A stretch of DNA of 52,514 nt. It comes from Treponema sp. (lineage in GTDB: Bacteria > Spirochaetota > Spirochaetia > Treponematales > Treponemataceae). The stretch spans positions 1 to 52,514 of the forward strand of contig JAEDGQ010000003.1 of the NCBI GenBank assembly GCA_016297415.1. The letters are read 5' to 3'. The position numbers and the translations under genes are program-made. The stretch's first letter is position 1, and every line of letters starts with the position of its first letter. Of this stretch, positions 7,307 through 13,571 are shown piece by piece. The notes beneath the pieces were generated by a model. It saw only the letters and a list, made by a program, of their open reading frames with translations, made no database searches and was not told the DNA's origin.

Positions 7307-7800
7307 AGAACCGGATTGTAAAAATTAATGACTATATGTCTTATCTTCCTGCAACAGAAGACCCCCTCTCTGCAGATGACAGATACACTAACACTCGGTA
7401 GTTTTACACATAAAAAGTATGGTTATGGCACTAACTTACGTTCGTTAGTGAATATTGAAACAGAAACTTTATCTGGAGAGCCTCTTTTCATACAAATCGG
7501 GCCTTTTCCAAACAGTCATGCAAAAGGTTCTCTTTATATGATGGTTAACAGAGAATATGCTTTTCTGGGAGATGGAACTTACTGGAATATTCATCCTGTT
7601 AACGGTTTTATAATGTTCAGGTTTTAAAAGAGGAAATTGATTTTTTAAACAAGCTTCCGGCAGACAAAGCAGTTTTAAGTCACGCTGAACCATATATACA
7701 GAAAATGGACAAAGTTAGAACAAAACCGGAACGAATCTACAGTTTCCGCCAGGAAGGAAATCCAGAAATCGATATGACCTTTCTTGGAATACGGCAATGA
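7303..7800 (+). pseudogene. frameshifted gene, possibly MBL-fold hydrolase
   Basis: A GTG start overlaps the ycgN-like stop and reads KNRIVKINDYMSYLPATEDPLSAD before a stop at about 7400. A different frame then reads GPFPNSHAKGSLYMMVN and EYAFLGDGTY up to 7627, and the first frame resumes from about 7612 with NVQVLKEEIDFLNKLPADKA, ..VLSHAEPYIQKMDKV.. and ends ..DMTFLGIRQ at 7800. These join into one protein of about 160 residues with two frame changes. The S-H-x-K-G-S and L-G-D-G-T-Y patterns resemble metallo-beta-lactamase-fold proteins, a tentative assignment. Clearly broken. Confidence 0.6.
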
Positions 7801-7831
7801 TTAAAAAACAGGAGCAATTCCTGTACCATCA

Positions 7832-7917
7832 GCGTCAGGGATCGTTGCGGAAAGACCACAGCGTAGCGAGGACTTGCAGCAAGAGCCCGACGGCAACTTG
7901 TTGCCGGGACGCCCTTT
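7832..7917. repeat. 86-bp identical repeat, copy 1
   Basis: Starts GCGTCAGGGATCG and ends GGGACGCCCTTT; identical base for base at 11711-11796 and 13280-13365. The ends are complementary (GCGTC/GACGC) and the interior holds a perfect hairpin, CGGCAAC-TT-GTTGCCG. It abuts the 3' end of fic. Confidence 0.92.
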
Positions 7918-8877
7918 TTATAATTCTCCTCTTTCATACTCTTCTACAGCTTCTCGTGTTGTCATCCATTTATTTTCAAATTTAACGGCTGGTAAAATTC
8001 CCCGACGGGCAAGTAAAGAAAGATATTCCTGACTGTATCTGGAGTTTTCTGCGGCCTTGGCCAGTGTAATGTAACCTTCTTCTGTTTTTTCTGAATCCGT
8101 GTTTTTAAGGGCTTCTATATAAATTACGAGAGAGCGCTCAATGGATTTTCCTATAAAATCAACAAATTCCTGTGGTTTGTCCATATCTGCTTTTCTAAGG
8201 ACTCTGTAGTATTTTTTTCTGTCCACATTTAAAATTATTGCCGGGGGATATCCGTTTTGTATAAGAATCAGATTCATTAAAAGTCTTGCGGTTCTTCCGT
8301 TTCCGTCAACAAAAGGATGAATCCAGACATAGTGATAATGAAACCATGCAGCCAGTTCTGGAACCGATAAAACATTCTGATTTTCAAAGTACCAGTTCAA
8401 TAGATTTTCCATTTCTGATTGAATTTTATAGCTTTCAGGCGGAATATGAACTGCTCCTATAATTTTTACATTCGTGTGCCGAAAGGATCCGCTTCCATAT
8501 TCTTCAATATTTTTCATAACAATTTTGTGGATGGTTTTGATTGTATCCAGCGAAAGAGTTTCTTTTCTTGCGATAAAATCTTCCAGAAATTTTATGGCCT
8601 GATCGTGATTAATTGCTTCAAAGTGTTCACGAAGATTCTTGTTGCCAATTGTAATACCTCGTTTTAAGACAATCTCTGTTTCCTGTAAAGTAAGAGTATT
8701 TCCTTCAATGGCATTGGAATTAAAAGTCCATTCGAGATTCAGCTGGTCCCGGATTTTTGCAACTACATCAGAAGGAAATGGTCTTTGAGAATCAAGAATT
8801 TCTTTTTTTGCAAGTATTGAAGCTTTAAGCCTGTAGTTTATATTGCAGAATATATCGGTTAACATAATATTAATCAT
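7918..8877 (-). CDS. Fic-domain AMP transferase
   Basis: Fic enzymes transfer AMP or a related group from a nucleotide to a target protein. The catalytic motif HPFVDGNGRTAR is complete, about two thirds along. The inhibitory helix motif SNAIEGN (S/TxxxEG/N) lies N-terminal to it, so this is a self-inhibited Fic. The C-terminal ~55 residues (YITLAKAAENSRYSQEYLSL, then RRGILPAVKFENKWMTTREA) look like a small winged or excisionase-type HTH. Starts are uncertain: TTG 8901, ATG 8877 or ATG 8865; none has a strong Shine-Dalgarno. Its stop touches the 86-bp repeat. An 11-codon remnant of a second copy lies at 13366-13402. Confidence 0.92.
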   Translation of the reverse strand: MINIMLTDIFCNINYRLKASILAKKEILDSQRPFPSDVVAKIRDQLNLEWTFNSNAIEGNTLTLQETEIVLKRGITIGNKNLREHFEAINHDQAIKFLEDFIARKETLSLDTIKTIHKIVMKNIEEYGSGSFRHTNVKIIGAVHIPPESYKIQSEMENLLNWYFENQNVLSVPELAAWFHYHYVWIHPFVDGNGRTARLLMNLILIQNGYPPAIILNVDRKKYYRVLRKADMDKPQEFVDFIGKSIERSLVIYIEALKNTDSEKTEEGYITLAKAAENSRYSQEYLSLLARRGILPAVKFENKWMTTREAVEEYERGEL

Positions 8878-8934
8878 ATCCGATACGATATTATCTGACA
8901 ATAAGAAAACTTCTTCAGCTTATTCCACAAGTTC

Positions 8935-8978
8935 AAAAAAAAACGGCACCGCAAACACAATTCGTGTAACGCAGTGCC
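8935..8978 (-). terminator. terminator-like hairpin upstream of fic
   Basis: On the minus strand GGCAC pairs with GTGCC around an inner ACAC/GTGT stem and is followed by CGTTTTTTTT. There is no minus-strand gene upstream of it to terminate. The same hairpin at 13420-13461 lies behind uxaB, so this one is probably a duplicated copy. Confidence 0.6.
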
Positions 8979-9116
8979 ATTCAATTAATGCAGAAAATAT
9001 ATTATAAATCGCTAACACGCATATTGTTGCACATTAACACAATTGTTTCTGCTTAATACGCAATAGCTTGCTTATTAATATATAGTGATGTATATTTGAA
9101 TCAAGGATTATTGAAT

Positions 9117-9452
9117 ATGCAGGAACTTACATCACAGGCTATTCTGGCACAAATTACAGAACGTGTAAAAAAATACAGAATTGATATGAATCTTACCCAG
9201 GAAGAGTTTTCCAAAAAAGCAGGTATTTCATTAAGAAGCGTTACAAACTTTGAAAGTGGTGCTGATGTTAAACTCACAAATTTTATTAAAATCTTAAAGG
9301 CACTGGAGCTTGCAGATAATCTGGAGATTCTTGTGCCAGATGTCAGTAAGAGACCCTCGACCTTTCTGGTGAGCGAAAAACAAAAGAAAAGAGTCAGAAA
9401 CAGCAACAGGAAAGATGAAAAAAGCACATTCAGTTGGGGAGATGAGAAATGA
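9117..9452 (+). CDS. hipB: HipB-type Xre antitoxin/repressor
   Basis: A 111-residue antitoxin for the HipA kinase encoded next. HTH_3 at about residues 15-70: MNLTQEEFSKKAGISLRSVT then NFESG..VKLTNFIKILKAL. The C-terminal tail is long and basic (KQKKRVRNSNRK), with TFSW near the end, unlike the short tail of E. coli HipB. The ATG at 9117 has AAGGA nine bases upstream; the in-frame TTG at 9096 does not. The stop overlaps the hipA ATG (ATGA at 9449-9452). Confidence 0.88.
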   Translation: MQELTSQAILAQITERVKKYRIDMNLTQEEFSKKAGISLRSVTNFESGADVKLTNFIKILKALELADNLEILVPDVSKRPSTFLVSEKQKKRVRNSNRKDEKSTFSWGDEK

Positions 9453-10753
9453 TAAACACTGCGGAAGTTTTTCTCTGGGGTACAAGAATTGCAATAATTC
9501 ATTTAGAGCCGGATACTACAACAGTTACCTTTGAATATGACAGGAATTTTTTAAAAAGCAATATTCAGGTTTCTCCGTTAAGGATGCCGCTTTCAAGCCG
9601 GTTGTATTCTTTTCCCTCTCTTGATTTTCAGATCTTTCACGGTCTTCCGGGACTTTTAGCAGATTCTCTTCCTGATAAATTTGGTAATGCGGTTATAAAT
9701 CAGTGGCTTGCGTCATTGGGAAAATCAGAAAAAGATTTTAATGCTTTAGACAGGCTTTGCTACACAGGAAAACGTGGAATGGGTGCTTTGGAGTTTCAGC
9801 CTGCAAATTCAGAAATCCCTGAGATTAATGAGAATGTAAATGTTTCTGAGATGGTTCAATTCGCATCTGATGTTCTTGCAAAAAGAGAATCTGTAAAACT
9901 AACTGCTTCGCAAAAATTAACTTATAGTCAGCTTTTACAGATGGGAACTTCAGCTGGAGGAGCCAGAGCAAAAGCGATTATTGCGTGGAACGAAAAAACA
10001 AAAGAAATTCGCTCAGGTCAGATTCTTTTGGATAAGGATTTTGATTATTGGCTTATGAAATTTGATGGTGTTCAGAAAAACGGCGACCATGGTCTTGAGG
10101 ATTATGTTGAATACACCTTGATTGAATATGCTTATTATAAAATGGCAGTTGCGGCGGGAATTCAGATGAACGAATGCAAAATTTACTCTGAAAATGGCAA
10201 CAATCACTTTATGACAAAACGCTTTGACAGGGTGGATGGAAAAAAACTTCACATGCAGACATTGGGAGCACTGGCGCACATAAATTACAACGAACCAGGA
10301 CCTTGCAGTTATGAACAGGCTGCAGGTTATATGCGGGAATTAAAGCTTTCTGCCAGCGAAATAGAGCAGTTTTTCAGAAGAATGGTGTTTAATGTTCTAG
10401 CAGTTAATCAGGATGACCATGTAAAGAATGTTTCATTTTTGATGGACAAAACAGGAAAATGGAAATTGTCCCCTGCTTATGACATTACATTCTCTTACGA
10501 TTTGAACAACAGGTGGTTAAGTGCTCATCAGATGCTGATCAATGGAAAAAAAGACCATATAAAACTTGATGATATAATTACCTGTGGCAGAAATATGGAT
10601 ATTTCTCTTCCACGAATCAAATCCATAATTTCAGAAGTAAAAGATACTGTTTTGAAATGGTCTCAATTTGCTGCTGAAACTGGAATCAGAGAAGAAATTT
10701 ACGAAGGAATCCAGACAATAATTTCGGCTACATTTGGTGAAGTTTTTGAATGA
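9449..10753 (+). CDS. hipA: HipA-type Ser/Thr kinase toxin
   Basis: A 434-residue HipA kinase, whose relatives phosphorylate glutamyl- or other tRNA synthetases and induce dormancy. Family features in order: N-subdomain with FHGLPGLLADSLPDKFGN and YTGKRGMGALEF; Gly-rich ATP loop TSAGGARAKAIIAW; WLMKFDG; catalytic loop NQDDHVKNVSFLMD; metal-binding LSPAYDITFSYDL. All key residues appear present, so it should be active. It is translationally coupled to the HipB-type antitoxin. Length is close to E. coli HipA (440). Confidence 0.94.
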   Translation: MINTAEVFLWGTRIAIIHLEPDTTTVTFEYDRNFLKSNIQVSPLRMPLSSRLYSFPSLDFQIFHGLPGLLADSLPDKFGNAVINQWLASLGKSEKDFNALDRLCYTGKRGMGALEFQPANSEIPEINENVNVSEMVQFASDVLAKRESVKLTASQKLTYSQLLQMGTSAGGARAKAIIAWNEKTKEIRSGQILLDKDFDYWLMKFDGVQKNGDHGLEDYVEYTLIEYAYYKMAVAAGIQMNECKIYSENGNNHFMTKRFDRVDGKKLHMQTLGALAHINYNEPGPCSYEQAAGYMRELKLSASEIEQFFRRMVFNVLAVNQDDHVKNVSFLMDKTGKWKLSPAYDITFSYDLNNRWLSAHQMLINGKKDHIKLDDIITCGRNMDISLPRIKSIISEVKDTVLKWSQFAAETGIREEIYEGIQTIISATFGEVFE

Positions 10754-10874
10754 TTGAATAAAATGTTTTTGTTCTCTCAATCTATTTCTTGAAATACGTC
10801 AGCATGTCATTATCAAACCTGAAACATGACAAAAAGTGCCAGTTTCTCATAAGTCCTCATACTGCGTCATTTTT

Positions 10875-10934
10875 ACTTGACTAACCTGACTAAGTGTTTT
10901 ATATTGTTTATGTCAAACTTGACTAACTTGACCA
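10875..10934 (+). promoter_or_regulatory. phd-vapC promoter with two direct-repeat operators
   Basis: -35 TTGACT (10877-10882), 17-bp spacer, -10 TATATT (10900-10905). Direct repeats ACTTGACTAACCTGACTA (10875-10892) and ACTTGACTAACTTGACCA (10917-10934) start 42 bp apart, about four helix turns. The second contains part of GTCAA-AC-TTGAC (10912-10923). The pair brackets the promoter, as expected for autoregulation by the toxin-antitoxin complex. Confidence 0.65.
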
Positions 10935-10958
10935 GATTTATTTTGAATGAGGTGTTTT

Positions 10959-11195
10959 ATGTGTAAGGTGAATGTTTTAGAGGCAAAGACAAATTTTTCT
11001 AAGTTGCTTTCTCTTCTTGAAAGCAGGGAAGAAAGTGAAGTAATTGTGTGCCGAAGCGGAAATCCTGTGGCAAAAATCACTTTGATTCAAGAAGATGTTT
11101 CCAGACGGATTGGTGGTGCAAAAGGGCAGTTTGTCTGTCCTGATGATATTGATGAATATAACGATGAAATTGCAAAACTTTTTGGAGTTGTGTGA
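10959..11195 (+). CDS. Phd/YefM-type antitoxin
   Basis: A 78-residue antitoxin (from ATG 10959, with GAGGTG at 10949-10954 as ribosome binding site; an ATG at 10947 is in frame but poorly placed). N-terminal PhdYefM fold: VNVLEAKTNFSKLLSLLES then EVIVCRSGNPVAKITLI. The C-terminal part (about residues 45-78, acidic, ending IAKLFGVV) should wrap the toxin. It is paired with the PIN-domain toxin 10 bases downstream. Phd/YefM antitoxins with VapC-like PIN toxins are a common mixed pairing. Confidence 0.9.
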   Translation: MCKVNVLEAKTNFSKLLSLLESREESEVIVCRSGNPVAKITLIQEDVSRRIGGAKGQFVCPDDIDEYNDEIAKLFGVV

Positions 11196-11205
11196 GGGAG
11201 CGTTT

Positions 11206-11607
11206 ATGGAAATTTTACTTGATACCCATATTATTTTGTGGACCATTACTGATGATCCAAGACTTACTTATAAAGCAAAAGAGCTGATTCTTAATCCGGA
11301 AAACATTATTTATTACAGTGTTGTTTCCATGTGGGAAGTTGCCATTAAGTATATGGCTAAAAAGAATATGCCTTTAAGCGGAAGGGAGTTTCTTGCCTGG
11401 TGCGAAGATGCGGGTTATAAAAAACTTCCCCTTGATGACCGTCATGTCTGTGCTCTTGAAACTCTGGAACATAAAGATGGAGAAGTGGAACACAACGATC
11501 CATTTGACAGGATGCTTCTGGCTCAGGCAAAAGGTGATGGAATGACACTTTTGACCCATGACACTAAATTTAATAGTTGGAATGAACCTTACTATTTTAT
11601 TGTGTAA
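11206..11607 (+). CDS. vapC: VapC-type PIN-domain ribonuclease toxin
   Basis: A 133-residue PIN-domain RNase. The acidic active-site set is visible: LLDTHIILW (D6), SMWEVAIKY (Glu at ~45), HNDPFDRMLLAQA (Asp at ~98/101) and LLTHDTKFNSW (Asp at ~118). Start at ATG 11206 with GAGGGAG upstream; an earlier in-frame start would overlap the antitoxin and has no support. It follows the Phd-like antitoxin in one operon. The DTHIILW and NDPFDR signatures place it in the VapC subgroup usually paired with Phd/RelB-type antitoxins. Confidence 0.92.
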   Translation: MEILLDTHIILWTITDDPRLTYKAKELILNPENIIYYSVVSMWEVAIKYMAKKNMPLSGREFLAWCEDAGYKKLPLDDRHVCALETLEHKDGEVEHNDPFDRMLLAQAKGDGMTLLTHDTKFNSWNEPYYFIV

Positions 11608-11710
11608 GTGATGTTTTATAAATTCTGGCGGAACATTCCAGTAATGCTTCTTGCCCTGTGATAAATCAAGTTATAGTTCAACTTCAGGACAGACCACACA
11701 TTTTCAATCC

Positions 11711-11796
11711 GCGTCAGGGATCGTTGCGGAAAGACCACAGCGTAGCGAGGACTTGCAGCAAGAGCCCGACGGCAACTTGTTGCCGGGACGCCCTTT
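11711..11796. repeat. 86-bp identical repeat, copy 2
   Basis: Identical to 7832-7917 and 13280-13365. It lies between vapC and the ATPase gene. The flanking bases differ from the other two copies, so the repeat unit ends at GCCCTTT. Confidence 0.92.
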
Positions 11797-11809
11797 ATAA
11801 GATTTCTTC

Positions 11810-11852
11810 TTTACAAAACAATATACTCCAAAGTATACTACTCTAAAGTATA
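11810..11852 (+). promoter_or_regulatory. ATPase gene promoter and TATACT/AGTATA palindromes
   Basis: -35-like TTTACA (11810-11815), 18-bp spacer, -10 TATACT (11834-11839). Two overlapping inverted repeats, TATACT-CCAA-AGTATA (11822-11837) and TATACT-7-AGTATA (11834-11852), cover the -10. They form a direct repeat ACTCYAAAGTATA, a possible operator. Confidence 0.5.
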
Positions 11853-11866
11853 TAAATGAGGTTTAC

Positions 11867-13273
11867 ATGTTCAGGGGTAGAAAAAGAGAACTTGCGTTAC
11901 TGGAAGATTTTTATGATTCAAAACGATTTGAATTTCTTGTGCTTTATGGGCGCAGACGGGTTGGAAAGACTGAACTCTTAAAGAAATTTACAAAAAATAA
12001 AAAAACAGTGTTTTTTTCTGCTCAGGAAAAAAATGATTCTCTAAATCTGATTGATTTTTCTAAAACTGTACAGAACTTTTTTGGGAATGATTATTTTGCT
12101 CCGTTTGCTGACTGGGAAAGTGCCCTCAAGTATGTTACTTCTAATGCTGGAGATGAACGACTTGTTTTTGTTATTGATGAGTTTCCTTATATTGCCGGCG
12201 AAAATGCTTCCATAAAAAGTATTTTTCAACATGTGATTGACCATCAGTGGAAAAATAAAAACATCTTTCTTATTCTTTGTGGTTCTTCTGTAAGTTTTAT
12301 GGAAAGTGAAGTTCTTGGTTCAAAGAGTCCTCTTTATGGTCGCTCTACGGCACATCTTGAGCTTAAAAGCTTTGATTATTTTGATTCTTCTTTGTTTTTT
12401 CCTGAATATTCCAACGAAGAAAAACTCATTACTTATGGAATTCTTGGTGGCATTCCGTGTTATCTTCAGACCTTTGATTCAACAAAATCAATTGAAAAAA
12501 ATGTTGCCCGCGAGATTTTAAGGGAAGGCAGTTTTCTTAAAGATGAACCGGACTTTTTATTAAAACAGGAACTGCGGGAGCCTGCTGTATATAACAGTAT
12601 TTTTGAGGCAGTTGCAGGCGGAGCTTCAAGAGTCAATGAAATTTCCAAAAAAATTCATGAAGACACTCAAAAATGTTCAAAGTATCTTGGAATTCTTCAG
12701 ATTATCCGGCTTATAAAAAAAGCCGTTCCATGTGGAGAGGATGATTCCTCGCGAAAGACAATTTATAAAATTGCAGATAATTACTTTTCGTTCTGGTATC
12801 ATTTTCTGTTTGAGAAAAAAAGCCATTATGAACTTCTTGGTCCAGAAGATTCTGCCAGAGAAATTATGGAGCCTCAGAGTTTCTTTAGTTATTTTGGATT
12901 CATTTTTGAAGGAATTTGTCTTGAATATATGATTCGCCTTGCAAAAAATCGCAAACTGCCCTTTGTTCCTTTAAAATATGGCAAGTGGTGGGGAAACAAT
13001 CCCGAACGCAAATGTCAGGATGATATAGATGTTCTTTTGATTGATGATAAAAATGAAAAGTATATATTTTGTGAATGCAAGTTTAAAAGTGAACCTTTTG
13101 GTAAAGCAGAAATGGAAAATATGCTTTCAAGAAAATCGATTTTTAATCATGCGAAGGAAACATATTTCTATGCCTTCAGTAAAAGTGGATTTACTGATTT
13201 TGTAAGGGAAAATGCAGCTGATAATAACATCACCCTTGTATCAATTGACGATTTATTTGATGTGGAAAGATAA
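11867..13273 (+). CDS. AAA-type ATPase with DUF234 nuclease-like C-terminus
   Basis: A 468-residue protein of the archaeal-ATPase/DUF234 group, common in bacterial accessory regions and of unknown function. Walker A is LYGRRRVGKTELL (about residues 26-38), Walker B RLVFVIDEFPY (~102-112) and a sensor-like LILCGSSVSFME follows. A winged-helix part (VNEISKKIHEDTQKCSKYLG) links to the C-terminal domain, which has DDIDVLLID and FCECKFK, a PD-(D/E)xK-like pattern. GAGG precedes the ATG. It lies alone between two identical 86-bp repeats. Base use resembles its TA neighbours. A defence or mobile-element role is possible but not shown. Confidence 0.88.
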   Translation: MFRGRKRELALLEDFYDSKRFEFLVLYGRRRVGKTELLKKFTKNKKTVFFSAQEKNDSLNLIDFSKTVQNFFGNDYFAPFADWESALKYVTSNAGDERLVFVIDEFPYIAGENASIKSIFQHVIDHQWKNKNIFLILCGSSVSFMESEVLGSKSPLYGRSTAHLELKSFDYFDSSLFFPEYSNEEKLITYGILGGIPCYLQTFDSTKSIEKNVAREILREGSFLKDEPDFLLKQELREPAVYNSIFEAVAGGASRVNEISKKIHEDTQKCSKYLGILQIIRLIKKAVPCGEDDSSRKTIYKIADNYFSFWYHFLFEKKSHYELLGPEDSAREIMEPQSFFSYFGFIFEGICLEYMIRLAKNRKLPFVPLKYGKWWGNNPERKCQDDIDVLLIDDKNEKYIFCECKFKSEPFGKAEMENMLSRKSIFNHAKETYFYAFSKSGFTDFVRENAADNNITLVSIDDLFDVER

Positions 13274-13279
13274 CCTTCC

Positions 13280-13365
13280 GCGTCAGGGATCGTTGCGGAA
13301 AGACCACAGCGTAGCGAGGACTTGCAGCAAGAGCCCGACGGCAACTTGTTGCCGGGACGCCCTTT
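13280..13365. repeat. 86-bp identical repeat, copy 3
   Basis: Identical to 7832-7917 and 11711-11796. Here the match to copy 1 continues for about 37 more bases into the 3' end of a deleted fic gene. Confidence 0.92.
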
Positions 13366-13412
13366 TTATAATTCTCCTCTTTTATACTCTTCTACAGCTT
13401 CTTTCATTCGCC
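13366..13412 (-). pseudogene. fic 3'-end remnant
   Basis: On the minus strand this reads EAVEEYKRGEL then stop, against EAVEEYERGEL at the end of the intact Fic (7918-8877). The bases before it (13403-13415) are a short novel junction, and the next bases match the sequence upstream of fic. The rest of the gene is missing. Confidence 0.75.
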
Positions 13413-13419
13413 CATAAAA

Positions 13420-13461
13420 AAACGGCACCGCAAACACAATCCGTGTAAAGCAGTGCCGTTT
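13420..13461 (-). terminator. uxaB terminator
   Basis: Minus-strand hairpin: AAACGGCAC (13420-13428) pairs with GTGCCGTTT (13453-13461), followed on the minus strand by a T7 tract. It lies about 110 bases behind the uxaB stop. Confidence 0.7.
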
Positions 13462-13473
13462 ATACTTTATTCA

Positions 13474-13564
13474 GGTAGTTGAGCTTACCCCTTGCGGTAG
13501 TTGAGCTTACCCCTTGCGGTAGTTGAGCTTACCCCTTGCGGTGGTTGAGCTTGTCGAAACCACC
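13474..13564. repeat. 22-bp tandem repeat (x3) plus hairpin repeat copy 3
   Basis: GGTAGTTGAGCTTACCCCTTGC occurs three times in a row (13474-13495, 13496-13517, 13518-13539), followed directly by GGTGGTTGAGCTTGTCGAA with its AACCACC arm (13540-13564). The tandem unit is built from the left arm of the hairpin family. It lies between the uxaB stop and its terminator. Confidence 0.9.
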
Positions 13565-13571
13565 AGTCAGT

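Noticed and set aside
7797..7985. Small open frames across the 86-bp repeats (also 11658-11846 and 13212-13448)
   Set aside because: The shared peptide (GSLRKDHSVARTCSKSPTAT) comes only from the repeat DNA; no ribosome sites and the frames run into unrelated sequence.
8935..9095. Small RNA gene between fic and hipB
   Set aside because: The hairpin here is explained as a copy of the uxaB terminator; no promoter in front of it was found.
11095..11205. Longer vapC start inside the antitoxin gene
   Set aside because: The extra residues overlap the antitoxin in another frame, while ATG 11206 has GAGGGAG and begins the PIN motif directly.
7832..13365. 86-bp repeats as integron attC sites
   Set aside because: The fold is suggestive and treponemes can carry integrons, but I find no RYYYAAC/GTTRRRY core pair and no tyrosine recombinase in the window.
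13474..13539. Short tandem repeat as a CRISPR array
   Set aside because: The 22-bp units follow each other without spacers and there are no cas genes.
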